Shown here: positions 51,301-64,000 of the stretch, in pieces
Numbering within the stretch: the stretch's first letter is position 1
Layout: each line of letters begins with the position of its first letter
Assembly (NCBI GenBank): GCA_023055505.1
Contig: JALIRH010000039.1
Location: forward strand, 2,480,001 to 2,544,000
Direction: 5' to 3'
Origin: Callipepla californica brunnescens
Taxonomy: Eukaryota > Chordata > Aves > Galliformes > Odontophoridae
Length of the DNA stretch: 64,000 nt
Translations under genes and position numbers: made by a program
Notes under the pieces: model-generated
Told to the model about the DNA's origin: nothing
What the model saw: only the letters and a program-made list of their open reading frames with translations
The model's database searches: none

Positions 51301-52479
51301 CAGGTGGGCTAAAAGCTGATGGCAAACGTTCCTATTCAAAAGAAATATTTTTTCTTGGATAGCAATGACAGGTCCTGGTCACATTCCCCTCACTCTAGAT
51401 CCCCAAGACTGCCAACCCTCTCCTTCTCTTGCCTTTCCAAACCTGGCATCCTCTGAGCAAACATATTGGTTTCAAGGTCTCATGCTTCTTCCCCAGGCTG
51501 TCCCTATATCATAAGCTATAGAAACAGGAAGCACAGATGAGCTCATTAGATGTAAACCAGAGCACAAGAGAGAGTGACAAACAACAAGTGGAGTAAGAGG
51601 GAGACTGTGAAATCAAAGCAAATAAAATTAGATCACATAGCTGCATAACTGAGCTGGTCCCTCTTTCCAAATCTTATCAAGGGGACTACTTTCAAATGTA
51701 ATTATAGCGAATTATAGCTAGTGATGCCAACCTACACACCACTGCTTATAGGCACAGCAGAAACTGGTCACAGAGGGACTCTGGAAGAGAAGAGGCAGAG
51801 GATTTCTGGGAACACAGGTACACCCAGGCTTTAAAGTGCCCTATGAATCCTTTATCTGATCTAATAACTGAAATGGGGTTGGGTTATATCTGTAGGGACA
51901 AGTCCACACGATCTCAGATCTTCAGAAGATCCCTCTTTTGATAAAACCCAGTGCTCACCTATTCTACAAACTCTTCAGGCTTCAGCTTTTCAGCTGTTTT
52001 TACTGTGGGTGTCCAGGTTGTGAATGTTAACAGAGAAGATGCTCAGAGATACAAAGGGGAGAAGCAGGCTGCAGGTATTTCCTCCACCCAAAAGCAAAGT
52101 AGATGGAACATAGGAAGAATATCTACACAGACAGCATGAGACAGGTCAAATTCTACTGGTAAACGGCCACAACAAATAATAGGACTGTATTTCATTATAA
52201 CACAAGTGGTTCTGCAAGGGAAAAGGTCTTTGGAGATTTGTTGCAGAACTGCTCAGATCACCTTATCTGCTCCTACTAGACTGATTCAATTTGTTGTAGT
52301 GCGTCACTGATTCAAGGCCAGAACTTTGCTAACCCTAAGTGCTGTATGATTAACAGCCTCTTGCTCTAACAAATTGCTGGTTTGCACTCTGCAACAAACT
52401 TCTCTCTGCAAAATTTGGTCTAATGTTTATTGAGAGCTTCAGGTTTTGCATAGGATTTTGCTTCAGGGAAATTGGGTTT

Positions 52480-52800
52480 CCAGTATCTATCTCATTTCAG
52501 AGCAATTAGAAGAGAAAATCTGATTTTCTTTTAATTCAAGGTAGATCACATTTCAAGTATCACTGTGAAAAGAATGCCCTGCAACTCGCATTTTGATTTA
52601 TGACTACTCCTTTCAGAACAATTACTATTTATACATTCATTTATCGTGCCTGTTGGTGTCATATTTTTGGCAAAGTCACCGGACAATGTAGCATGTCCCA
52701 GTTCTCTCTCCATCAGAAAACATTTAGCCGAATTGCCTTTTAATAACGATACTGCCTTTTAATTTTGCAAAATGAGAACGTGGATTGTACCACTTTACTC
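52480..52800. promoter_or_regulatory. Possible conserved noncoding block upstream of FREM1
   Basis: A repeat-free AT-rich block with several homeodomain-like and forkhead-like words (gcaattag, ttaattc, tatttatac, ttaataacg, ttttaatttt) packed together about 10 kb upstream of the FREM1 start exon. There is no open reading frame of note. The enhancer idea rests on composition alone. Confidence 0.15.
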
Positions 52801-55800
52801 AGCTCTTCCTTTGATTAATGGGAATGCATTTCTGCATACAGAGAATGAGGCTTCATGCATTATGGCCTGAAACAATTCCAATATAAAGTTTCAAGTATAA
52901 AAGCCCCAGGGAACTTACAATGTATTGCTTTAAGGTGGGTTTGGGGTGAATTGAAAGGTAAGACAGTGGAAAGGCAGAGGAAGAGATTCTGCTGGAAACA
53001 AGGCTGTCTATGGGAACCAAGTCAGTGCCTGGATGTATGTATTACTTGGATAAGGACTGGAGAAAAAAAAAGACACTGCTGATAATGATAACAGATGATT
53101 CAGTTTGCTGCTGTCTTCCATCATAGAAAAATACCATAGGCCAACAGTTAAACATCATCTATTTTAATTAGCATTTAAAGCATTTAGTTATCTATGTAGT
53201 AAGTAACTGCAACAAAACTATGTCAGGCTGGAATGCAAAAGGGGAGTTGTGGAAGGAAAAGCAATCTGATCTGTGCTCAGAGCTGTGGCCTCCCTTCAGA
53301 TACCTAAACGCTTACATCCTAAATTCCAGCTGACATTTTAAAAGGGAAAAAAAAAAAAAATGAAGGGGAAGACAAAAACAACTGATACGAAGAAGTTAAT
53401 TCTCCAGTCCTTGACTTTTTAATGGGCCAACTTTTGGACTTAACCAGACTTGCATGCTGGCACAAATGCCATCAGGACACTGCTCAAGCAAAATGGACTG
53501 CAAAATGTTTGTGAATTTCTACAGGGTATTCACTATTCAAAGAGTGAGGTATTAACCACTTATTTTTGAAACACTATTTGTGAATGTAATTCAAGCACTG
53601 CTTCCCCTTAAACCTTCAACGGGATGGATGGGAACCAAAGCCAAGTGCAGCCTTCATCCCTCCCAGTCTCCAGACCAGGCATGCTCCCCTCCTAAAAGAG
53701 AATGTTTCCCAAATGCTCATGGCTCCAATGTCACACATGAGAGCATTCAACATGTTTCCAGGGATCACTTGCTGTTCCTTACACCAACTAGTCTGGATGA
53801 GCACCCCTGGTTCTTGGGACTCAAACAGGGCATTCCGATGCTCTGAGCACTGCCCTGTGGAGAGTTGTCTTTATGGACTGGTGGTTCAGATTTGATCGGA
53901 TAGCTTAACTTTGCTTTGTATGGTAAGCTTCCCTAACTAATGGCCACGTTTTCATCGAGCCTAGAAAAAACTGGAACTGTGCTTCTGAGTGCAAAGCTGC
54001 TCTGAACAGCTTGCCCAGAAGTAGAGTTACTGAAAATGTTTACACATGTAATTTTATTGCAAGTATATACACAACAGTGTCTTTATTGATTACTTTCCCA
54101 GCTACGGAAGTGTCTCACTGTTTCAATTCCCCAGCTCAACCTGCAACACTTCCAGTTTTATCACGCACCATTTAATGCTGTTCTAATATTAGCAACCCTT
54201 TATTTCCACAACCTGGATTTTCCATATTTTCATCCCTGTGACCAGCAGAAAGCTCTTTGCCAAATAACAATGAGCTCATCTCAAACGCTAATGCAGCCAC
54301 TGCCAGGTGAACAAATTGTCTATTATTAGACTTTTTCATGCACTAAGAGCTTTTGTTCCCTCCTTGCCTGTCTTAACACCTGCTGTTGCAATGTGTATCA
54401 ACTTTCAGAACATCGTTCACACTAACAACAGAACGTGAAATGTATTGTGGAAATTGCTCATACAAAAAGTGATTAAGTTTTGTAAAGAGAGCTTTGTCGA
54501 GTAAAAAGGGAAAAAATAAGGCATGCCATGATGGGACTGGAGGAACTCAGAATATAAATTAAAAATCTGCGCTAAATTGGTGCAACAGAAAGTTAGACGT
54601 TCAGTGGCAGTAAATTCATTCAGTGGCATTTGGGAAAACACGAATAGTTGTGAGAAATGAATTTGTATTAGTAGTAGTAGTAATAGGAATTTTTTTCCTT
54701 CAGTGAGTTTCACACAAATATAGAGTGTTTGACTGGTGTGTGAAAGCGTTGATGGGATTGTGTGGGTTGGGCATATGGAAAAGGTGTAACCCAAACCCAG
54801 CAGCTTAAAAAACACATATATAGATATTTAAAAATATTTAGTAGTGTGATCCAAGCGTTAGAGAAGGAAATTATAATTAACAGGTTATAAGGTATGTTAT
54901 GAGGAGGTCTGGCTTGTGCTGGAACAAGAATAGTCATTGCTCATGGTATGGAAACGGACTGCCATTCCTATGTGAAATGGCATCTTTCTGCTTTTCACTT
55001 TTTCATTCTGTCAAGAATATCCTAATTAAAAGGTTGCTTTTACAAACAGGAAATAGAGAAATGGAAAGAGCAATGTGACCTGTGGCTGAAGCACAAGCAG
55101 AAGCAGCCTGTCAGGGCAGGCAAAATTCAGTCTTGGGCTGAATCCCTTTTCCTTTCAGCAACGCACACTTTTGATAAAATAAAATCCCCCTTTATCCACC
55201 TTTCAGCTGCCATGTCTATCAAGATCAGGAACATTTCTGGCCAAGAACTCTCTCCCTGTGTATATATCCTATGCCTAGCACATGGGGACTCCGAACTCAA
55301 TTGCACACATAGTACACAACGAAGACACCTAAAGGAAGTGAAACCTAGAAGTTTTTTGTTACTTCTTGCTACTATGGAACTAATTCTGGCCTTGATTTAG
55401 TACCTCTATCAGAAAGATTACAAAGGCCAATTCCTAGAAAATCAGAGCTCAGGTTTCAGGTGACTTATTAAATATTCAAATAACAAGTAAGCTTTCCAGA
55501 CAAATAATGCTACAAACCCCTATATCTGATTAAGTTTCTCTGGCTTTTCTTTTCTCTTCTTCTTCCTTCCCTTCTCCTTCCCTCCCCCAGGTCACACATT
55601 ACAAGGATACACATGAGAATGCCAGAATCTCTTGCACAGGGTCAACTTCTAGGGAAAGTCTTCCATAGTTCTGGCTGCATTTGGATTATATCATTCTCAG
55701 ATTGGAATTGAGAAGAGAGAGGGTTCATTATTGACTTTTCATGTAACTTCTTTTAAAAATATGACCAAAGAAGTTATGAAAAAATATTACTTGCAAGAAT

Positions 55801-58800
55801 AAGAACACTGAGCATACTCAGCAGAAGAATTTGCTCTACTGAAATAGTAAGTCCAAACATATCAGCTAAAACAGAAAAAAAATAAAGAAAAACACACAAA
55901 TTAGGGTGTTGATCAGAATTATTTAAACTCACTGTGTTACCTGCAGTTATCAGTAGTTTGACATCTGGCTTAGTGTCCTGTACTGTCCCTGGCCAGACCT
56001 CCAGAACCACACAGCAGGAAAGACAAGTTCACCACAGCCACTGGCCCTCATCCAGAGACACTTGTGTAGCACTCTCTGCTTCAAGTTATCTAAGTCTCCT
56101 TTGCATCCACTTCGTTCTTTCAGTAGATACAAAACAGTTCTGAATGCAACGGGGCGAGAGATGCAAGCCACACTTCTCAAAACTGAGCACAAATTAGTTC
56201 ACTGAGAAATCAGCAGGTAGGACCTGCTCTGCTCAGCTTTCCCAGAAATCTACACAAAATGTGGAATGCTAACTTTGACAAATTATAATGTCATGAATCA
56301 ATTAACAGAAAAGCAAAATACTGAAGAGACAAATAAAGAAGTAGATATGCTACAAAGGAAAAAAAACAGAAAAAGAAGTTTCACTTTGGTGGACCAGAGT
56401 TCGCAAGAGCTTGTGGAATTAAAAATTAAAAAAAAAGTTAAAAAAAACAATCATCCCTCCAAAAATCTGTTGAATGCACATCATGAAGTCTTGCTGGGAG
56501 ACATCATCCCTATTTTTGTACAAGATTTATTTTGAGCATTTGTTATTACACCTCTGAACATAAACATAAAACAGATATGAAAGTTAATAAGCAGGACAAT
56601 TCACTCATATAGATCATTCAGAACGGATTTGACGTGGTCTCTTGCATCAGATGGCCAAGCACATCTTTCTTGTAAGGTCTTTTAACACGTTGTATATCCA
56701 TCAGCACAAAAGAGACGTTTCTGCCTCTGGTGTTTGCGTGCTGCTGTCACATGACCACTGTAAAATAGGTTCAAGGGGCTCATGAATCTGCCTTAGCCAC
56801 CAAAGATAAACAAATCTGGAACTCATTAGTCTTCACACGGCAGTGTTTTGGCACACAGAGGAAAAGGAGTTATCAAGACTAAATTCAGAAAGGTTGATAT
56901 ATGTATCTACATCTCAAAATGTCTGTTAAACTGCCAACATGCTTCACATAGTCCCTGTGAGGTTTGTATTTTTTCCTGCATTGTTTAAGCTGTCAAATGT
57001 TAATGTGTTTCTGGCTTAATTTATTACACTGATATGACAAGTTATGAGCAAATGTATTCTTGTTTACTACTGTTAATATTTTGGTTATACTCATTAAGAG
57101 CAGTTTTAAGATTAGTCTTTTTTGTTATTTTGCATAGTAGGAAAGAAACAAAAGTCTTTACCAAAGCCTGCATCTCACTTCAGCTTACAGCACAGGCTTT
57201 AAAAAAAACACTTGTCCAATTAACTGTTACAGCATTGCCAGGGACTGGGATGAATCCCAACGAAGGGGTCTCCCAGAGCCTGCCAGATACACGAACTGTC
57301 TGACTGCCCGTGGGATCTCACACGTATAGGGGAGATGAATGTGTGCAGAATGTGGTCTTAGCCAGTTAGAGTGGCTCTCAGCACAGCAGGAAGCTGAGAT
57401 TCATGGAATTTGCTTTAATGTGGGCAGGACCATCCTCTCCAACATCAGGGAGAGCACAAAGCCTGTCCCAGCAATCCCCACACAGGGCTCAGTAGAATTT
57501 TCCTTACTTCAGGCAACATCACTTTGAGTTTTCTAAAGGAGTGCACATTTTGTTGGAGAGGCAACAGGGTTCATGGTGTGAATGTCATGCTCTTCTCAAA
57601 GTGCAGAAGCCTCACACAACAGCACACGGCACTGCCTGTGGTACACAATACATGGTAAACATATTCTTCAGGAACTGCCAGAGATGTTGGAACAGCTCAC
57701 AACCAAACCTTTCCCATTCCGGCCTTTATTCCAAGCAATGCTGCCTCCTTGTCACGGGGGTTACAAATGTCCTGTGGAAGCTCCTTCAGACCTCACCAAC
57801 ACAACAGCCACTCCTGGCTGATGGAGTCTGAATTCACTGCCTGCCCCCTAACACTGCTCCTGAGGTTTATTCAATATACATATTTCCAAAACAATCATGT
57901 CTGTTTGCTGGCAGAACTCAGAACATCTTTATACATATACTGCACTATGATGAGCACTTATAATGTCAGGCTGTCATTCACACAGTGTGATATAACATGA
58001 CATAGCTCAGTCACAAATACTATTGTGACAAATTTAGAAGTAGAGTTGGATGAAGATTTGTAATTCTGGCACAGGAACGATTTTAATATTCCAAAGTTTG
58101 TTTTCATTCTAATTTGGAAGGAAAAGAAGGAAATGTAGAAGGTTTGAAAAATTATCAAACAATTTAGATAAGTTTCTAATTAAAATTCAATTTGGCTGTT
58201 CAACACGAAGCAGTGAAAGTGGGAGTCCCAGATGAATGGGAGACTCAGGGCTAAGGAGACAATGCTCCCAGGCTCCTGGCTTCCCATCCATACAAGAAGC
58301 CCAGAGCTGCAGTAACCTGCCCAATAGGCTGTCAAGTTGCCAGTCCACTTAGCCTTCGATCTCTCTTCCACCCTACAACCAGCTGCCAGCCTGCTCTGAT
58401 GCGCATAGGACCACACGTCCAAGTAATTGTCTGACAGATCAACCACTGGTGGTGCAGAAGCAAGTCTCCTGATTTCCCTAACCTGCAGGCATTCAAGATC
58501 ATATCCAGAAACAGAACTACATGATTTCATGATAATCATGGGTGTGATCCGAAGTCCATCCAAGGCAATGCAAACATTTCCTTTCCCTTGAGTTGCATTT
58601 GGGCTGGTAGGTTACAAACACAACACCTTGCACTATTTCCTATAAGGACAAATTGTCTGCAAAGAATTATTTACCTGTCTGGAAGGATTTCTTAGTAGTT
58701 AAATAGTTTTTCTTCTCGAGTGGGAGGAGTTGTTTTGATACAGCATGGCTATGGAAAGACAAATGCCATTCTGGACCGTGTGTGCAAAGCTTTCACACCA

Positions 58801-61800
58801 GGGCTCAAGAACCAGCTCACTCCTGTCCCCAGTGTAAAATTCAGCAGCTGTCTCTGCTTGAAGAACACTGGCAATATGATGGAGAATGAAGATCTCCATC
58901 CAAAGATCAAACACCAAGCAATTTTTGGATTGACTTCTGCAGAGGCAGGTCGTCTGGAATCAAAGTCTTGGTAATTCTTTCCATCTATAGCTTACACAGT
59001 TCATGGGGATGGAGGGGAGGGTTATTGTCAGCTTGTACACTTATTTGTTCATGAGCATTGTGTGTATTTTGTGTTCATATTTTAATGAACATGAAATGCC
59101 ATATGGCCATGACCTCCAAAGTATCCCAAAGACACCATGAAAGGTGGGGAACAGTAAAAGCATAGCAGGGCTTTTATTAAGCACATTCTCAGGTGAGAAA
59201 ACACAGATGACCTTCAGGTCTTGCTTTTCTCCATATGTGACATAGGAATAATGAAAATACAGTTTTGATTGAAGGGGCTCATTTTCCCACAGGTTCTGGT
59301 TCTCCTTTGTAAACGGGCAAACAAGCAATGTCTTTCTAATTTATCATGCTACTACATCTTCCATGGAGTATTATAGCACTGCTTTTATATTTCTTTATAT
59401 TTCACATAGATCAGCAGCCCTGGATGTATTCTTCCTACTACCTATCATCATATTCATGTATATATTGTTTTCAATTCTGTGCCATGCCTTCTGTAAGAGA
59501 ATCAAATTCCTAGATGCCACAAGCCAGTCCAGTCATCCTGATAAAACATGCCCATTTACAGTGGTCAGTAATACAGAGTATGTCACAGGCACAGTTATTT
59601 TAAACAGAAGTAGCCTTCCAACCTGGTAGCAGAGATTTCCAGATCAGGGTGATGAAGCAATTGTGATACAAACCTTCTCCACTTGCTTAACCACAAAAGG
59701 CACCACTGTCTCCTCAATGGCTTATAGTAAATCACTGGTACAGATTTCAGGCATCTATGCTTCACCACCATTGTGTGAAGTGGCCTACAATGCTGACATT
59801 CCTTCTGCCTAAATGCTTCCCTCCTTCATTTCCCATAAAAATCCTGCAAAGAACAGACCAAGTGCTTTCATCGTTGAGGTCTGTTCATGTTTGATCATTC
59901 AGTTCTCAATAGCTGGAATATGTTTTAAGGCATAAAAGTGCATTGTTTCATATGTATAGGAAAGTCAGTGATGATGGATAGATCTCAGCCTGCACTGGAA
60001 ATAGAGTACCTCTCTAACAAGTTGTCAATCTCAATTAAGACATCAACATGTCAAATTAAGAAGGTACCGCTGCACAGCCTATTGTTGAACTGCATGTCAG
60101 GTGAAATAAGCACTAATTATACACTTAGCCAGATATGTCTATTCAATATTACTTCAAAACTAAGGTCACTGAGTTATTATGAAGTGGTAGTTTACACTAT
60201 TTTGGATCCCACCAAATGGCAGGTGGCCATACAAATATGCAACTCAGCATGTTCTGCTTGGTCCCCACAGCTGTGCTGCCAATCAGTTAAGGATGGCTGC
60301 AAGTAAATGCTAATTAGCTTCTGTTGATCTGCATATTCCAGCAGCCTCCCAGGATTCCCATTTTGATATGCAAGATTGCCAGTTGGGTATGTGATTGAAT
60401 TAAGAACCAGAAAAGATTTTATCTTCCATACAGGAAAATGTGGGTCTGAATCCCCAGCAGAGGCTGTTATCACTCTGATTTATGTTTGGCAGTGCCTGTC
60501 ATTGGAGTGGTAGCAGAGGCTCAGTGCTAGAGGGTGCTGCCTGCCTTCCTTTTGAGAAAGAGCCTCCTTATTAAGAGCAAACACTCACCATCTGGGGTCC
60601 GACCCACTCCTGGCTTTTACATTTGCAAGGGTTCCGCCTGTCTGTTCCCCACTCAGGGTCCAGCAGATGCTCTTCTGTAGGTTGACTGCCTCTTGAAAAA
60701 TAGAATATGAGAAAAAATAAATAAATAAAGGGTAGAAAGGTTTGGAGTTGATGGAGATTTTTTGCGTTGCAAGAGGCAAAAAGGAGATTTAGCAGGGTTG
60801 TAAATAGCCCATTAATAGCTGGCTGGTTAAGTTTGCAAGGACTACTTCAGAAAGAAATGGCTGGAAAGTTGTACTTCTGGGACCAGAGTGTTTAGATTTT
60901 GCACCTGTACTTCATAAGGGAAAAAAAAATATGATCTCATTATGTAAACATTACAATAACAATTTTCAGAAATTTTGCTTGGCTCTGCTAATAGGGAGCA
61001 TTGGTTCCCTGTAGTGAGGAAACAATATTTCTCAGAAACTGCTCACTGCATATGATAGCAAAATAAAATTCATCACAGTTGTGACTTTTCTCTTTATGGC
61101 TTGATCCAACAGTGGAAGAGAAATGATTATTTAATTACTGTGCCAAGTTTCTGTAGGTTGATATCATTTCTTGACTTTAAAGGAAGTTAAAAAAAAAAAA
61201 AAGTTGGATGGTGGAACATTATATGTTGCTTTAAAAGTATAGGAAACAGTTCTTCCTTAGGGGTTTCAAGTTATTTCCTTTTTTTAAATGATGCCATTCT
61301 CACAGTAATAATCCTTGCTGGCAGTCTACTGTAAGCAAGACACCTAAGTACATGACCAGGACATGAGCTGTTCAGGAGGGTTTAGAGGAGAAATTAATAG
61401 GCACCGTTTTATTGCAAGTTTCTGTAGTACATTGAACACACAGAAGCTTGAAACAGAATTACAGTCAGTGTAGACTTGAAAGGTACTCTTGTACTCCAGT
61501 ACAGTTGAAAATGAAAACATCATCCTCTTCTAAAGGGCATCACAAATAGAAAAATACGGCACAAATATGCCCCCAGTATTTTCAAAATTTCTCTATTTAA
61601 TTGCAATTAAAAAAAAATTAATGAAGCGCATCTTAAAATATAAAATACTTCCAAGTATTGTAAATCAAGCAAGATTTGCCATCCTCCTCTTCCTTGGACG
61701 ATTATAAAGACAAAAGGAGTCACAGGCTTAACTGTGAGAATAAATATAAATATGTATGAATTTCTTTATTTATCTGTGCGATAAACCAAGGTGTAATATG

Positions 61801-62196
61801 GGGAGAAACAGAATCCTATGTATGATTCAATCAGTTGAGTAATTACCTTAAAGAACAGAACACACATTTTTTGTGTGTTAAAGGTATAATTTCTTTTAAG
61901 AAAGAGGAATTATTTATAACTGAAACTGGGTGCTGTTAAAGTCTGGTAAACTCACACTTTTAGCTAAGGTGTGTTTTAATCAGATACACATTATCACTGT
62001 ATCTATAGCCCCAGATCAACAGGGCAATGAAGCACATTGTTAACCTCAAGTAACACTGAAGTCAATAAGAACTATATGCTTTCTTGCATTAGGGCCTTAG
62101 GCTTCTCCAGTTATTAAAAGAATACATCATATTTCTCTTTATTCTGCAGAGTTCAGGGAACAGAGAGTTGGTAGGTGCTCTGTTGTGGTGTCTTGC

Positions 62197-62219
62197 TTTT
62201 TTTTTTTTTTTTTTTTTTT
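62197..62219 (+). repeat. Poly-T tract
   Basis: 23 consecutive T just upstream of the CR1 copy. Confidence 0.9.
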
Positions 62220-62254
62220 CTTTTTCCATTGACACTGCAAGTTCAGAGTCAAGG

Positions 62255-62526
62255 CAAGAAACAGGACCCAAGGAAATGGACACAATTTGTACCAGAGGAG
62301 GCTTAGATTGGTCATAAGGAAAATCTTTCTCTCTCAGAGAGTGGTCAGGCACTGGAATGGCCTGCACAGGGATGTGGTGGAGTCGCTGCCCATGGCAGTA
62401 TTCAAGAAGCATCTGGATGAGGAGTTATGAGATATGGTTTAGCAGCTTGTGGTAGAAATGGTAACGGGTGGACGGTTGGACTAGATGATCTTGTAGGTCC
62501 TTTCCAACCTTGTGATTCTATGATTA
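62255..62526 (+). mobile_element. CR1 retrotransposon fragment
   Basis: Plus-strand CR1 with intact end: gaggcttagattggtcataa, gtggtcaggcactggaatgg, ggttggactagatgatcttg, ccttgtgattctatgatt. It begins about 35 bases after a 23-base T tract. Confidence 0.9.
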
Positions 62527-63441
62527 AATGCCAGAGCTGCTCTGTACTATCCTGTGAGTTAGCCTTAGACTTTCTGCAAGGTGGTTTATTTTAGTAAGGG
62601 TATTCTCATTGGTAAATCCTCCAATTATGCTAGAACAGCAGGTCTGCAGCAGAAAATGCAAAAACTCATGCTTAGCTCATAGAGTAACACAAAAAACTTC
62701 TCTTGGGTCAGTACCAGTTGTAAACAAGCAGATTCTCCTAAAATGGTAGGCTCTGGTTTTCATTCCAGTCACGTAACTACATGAATATGACCCACAGTTA
62801 CATCTGTAAATGAATAACCAGATGCACGAAAACAAATTCCTTAAAATGGCAGAGCGAATATCAAAGAAGTAAACAAGAAATCCCTGTAACATATCCCTAT
62901 AAGAATTTTAAACTCTTCAACCTCTCTTCTGTAAGAGAACTCTTTTCTTGAGCTCTTACAATACTGTTAGTTTAACGCCAGGACAAAACCTTTCCCCAGC
63001 AACAGAGGCTGAATCAAGATCTCACCACTCCTGGGTATGAGTACTCTTTGGGATAGTAACACTGACAGGTGAAAAAACAATTAGAAAGGAAAAAGTCTTA
63101 AAATGGTAGCATATGTCAGCATATGCTGACAGCATAGATCTGAATGATCTGAACCAAACCATTGCCAAACTACAGATACATTAAAATCAATTTCTCAAGA
63201 GGTTGGACATGTCAGCTTTCAAGTGGAAGATGACCTGCTTTATTTCAGGGATATGAACTAACATAATATCTTCCTCAGGTCCAGGATTCCTGAATTAAAA
63301 GGTGGAGCTGCTAAACAATGGCTTACTCTTCATTAAGTGGATTCAGTATCTCAAGAGCCAGACACAGGTGATGCATGATCTATGTTCTTTTCAGCCTGAC
63401 CAGATATAGGACATTTCATGGAAGGTCAAGTAGATCAGTAT

Positions 63442-63445
<4 letters not shown>

Positions 63446-63490
<45 letters not shown>

Positions 63491-63502
63491 ATATATATAT
63501 AT
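63446..63502 (+). repeat. (AT)n microsatellite
   Basis: A run of about 21 AT units (63446-63487), interrupted by acaca, then six more units. It is likely length-variable. Confidence 0.97.
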
Positions 63503-64000
63503 GGATTTTTTTTCTTATTACACCCTTTTCATGAATATCAGTCCCTAAAACTGAACTGCTAAGATCCAAAATTTTCTAAATTTTGAAAGCTTTTAGGAAG
63601 TTCAGTTCATAGCCATGTATCTTTCAATGAGAACAATGAGGAAGGACACTCAGACTGACAGCAAGGGTGTAAAACTCCCATTCTTTCCTTAAACACAAAA
63701 AATGATGAAAACATTTATTATGAAACATATTTTCCATTACTGTATTGTAGAATGTAAACAAGTTCTCATGACATATGGGGCCATGTGTTTCCTTAAAGAG
63801 GTGTTATGTATGTCAGAAGCAGCATATGTACCGTGTGATACAGCTACCACCATGGTAAGCATTTGTTATTGCCTAGTGAACAGGTGCATAAAATCCCCAT
63901 GTAAACAGATGTCATAGCTGCACTGACATCTCTTACTCATGTCTTCTCCTGCAGGAAAATGAGGGGGTTTGTTTCCCCCTCTTGGGTGTTTAATGTGAAT

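Larger units (their letters stand above)
42356..64000. other. Upstream flank or 5' noncoding intron; no gene recognised
   Basis: About 21.6 kb with one CR1 copy, a T tract, a long (AT)n tract and mainly AT-rich sequence. The noncoding first exon and promoter of FREM1 would be expected here or further right, but I cannot place them. A mildly CpG-containing patch at 42480-42610 is the nearest candidate. One minus-strand exon-like pair at 55.8-56.0 kb is described among the findings. Confidence 0.4.

Noticed and set aside
58180..58563. 127-codon minus-strand open frame
   Set aside because: No recognised domain, no splice context and no match to a known repeat family that I can name.

Overview
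The window is vertebrate nuclear DNA, almost certainly from a bird. There are no bacterial-style genes. The 3' ends of several CR1 retrotransposons are present, with the avian wording 'ttggact(a/t)gatg...ccttccaac...ttctatgatt', as at 62.3-62.5 kb. Nearly all of the 64 kb is intronic or intergenic. I do not know the species. If the locus is FREM1 and synteny holds, a position on chromosome Z is expected.

The one gene I can identify lies on the minus strand between about 42.3 kb (5' end) and 0.85 kb (it continues past the left edge). It is FREM1 (FRAS1-related extracellular matrix 1), a secreted basement-membrane protein built from CSPG repeats. Recognition rests on short splice-bounded segments that match FREM1 in the right order: the signal peptide and N-terminus (42073-42355), the next exon (40345-40480), and CSPG-repeat exons at 30703-30852, 21736-21918, probably 15002-15177, 12620-12764 and 854-1118. 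Comparisons use the human protein as I remember it; no alignment was run.

The copy looks decayed. The first coding exon runs into an in-frame TGA one base before a consensus donor. The next exon has a TGA where FREM1 has a conserved cysteine, plus a deletion of about five codons. Many expected exons cannot be found, and the last two exons seen cannot be joined in frame. Several still-open exons have lost core CSPG residues. I therefore call the locus a probable unitary pseudogene, while typing the three open, convincing exons as CDS.

Layout from left to right: 0-1.1 kb, last visible FREM1 exon. 1.1-12.6 kb, a long intron with three CR1 fragments and an AT-rich, homeodomain-site-rich stretch (4.55-6.0 kb) that reads like a conserved enhancer. 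12.6-15.2 kb, two exons flanking a CpG island at 14.4-14.7 kb. 15.2-30.7 kb, introns around the 21.8 kb exon, with two CR1 copies. 30.7-42.4 kb, the 5' part of the gene, mostly eroded. 42.4-64 kb, upstream DNA with no recognisable gene, one CR1 copy, a long (AT)n tract, and one splice-bounded membrane-segment-like ORF pair (55.8-56.0 kb) that I could not identify.
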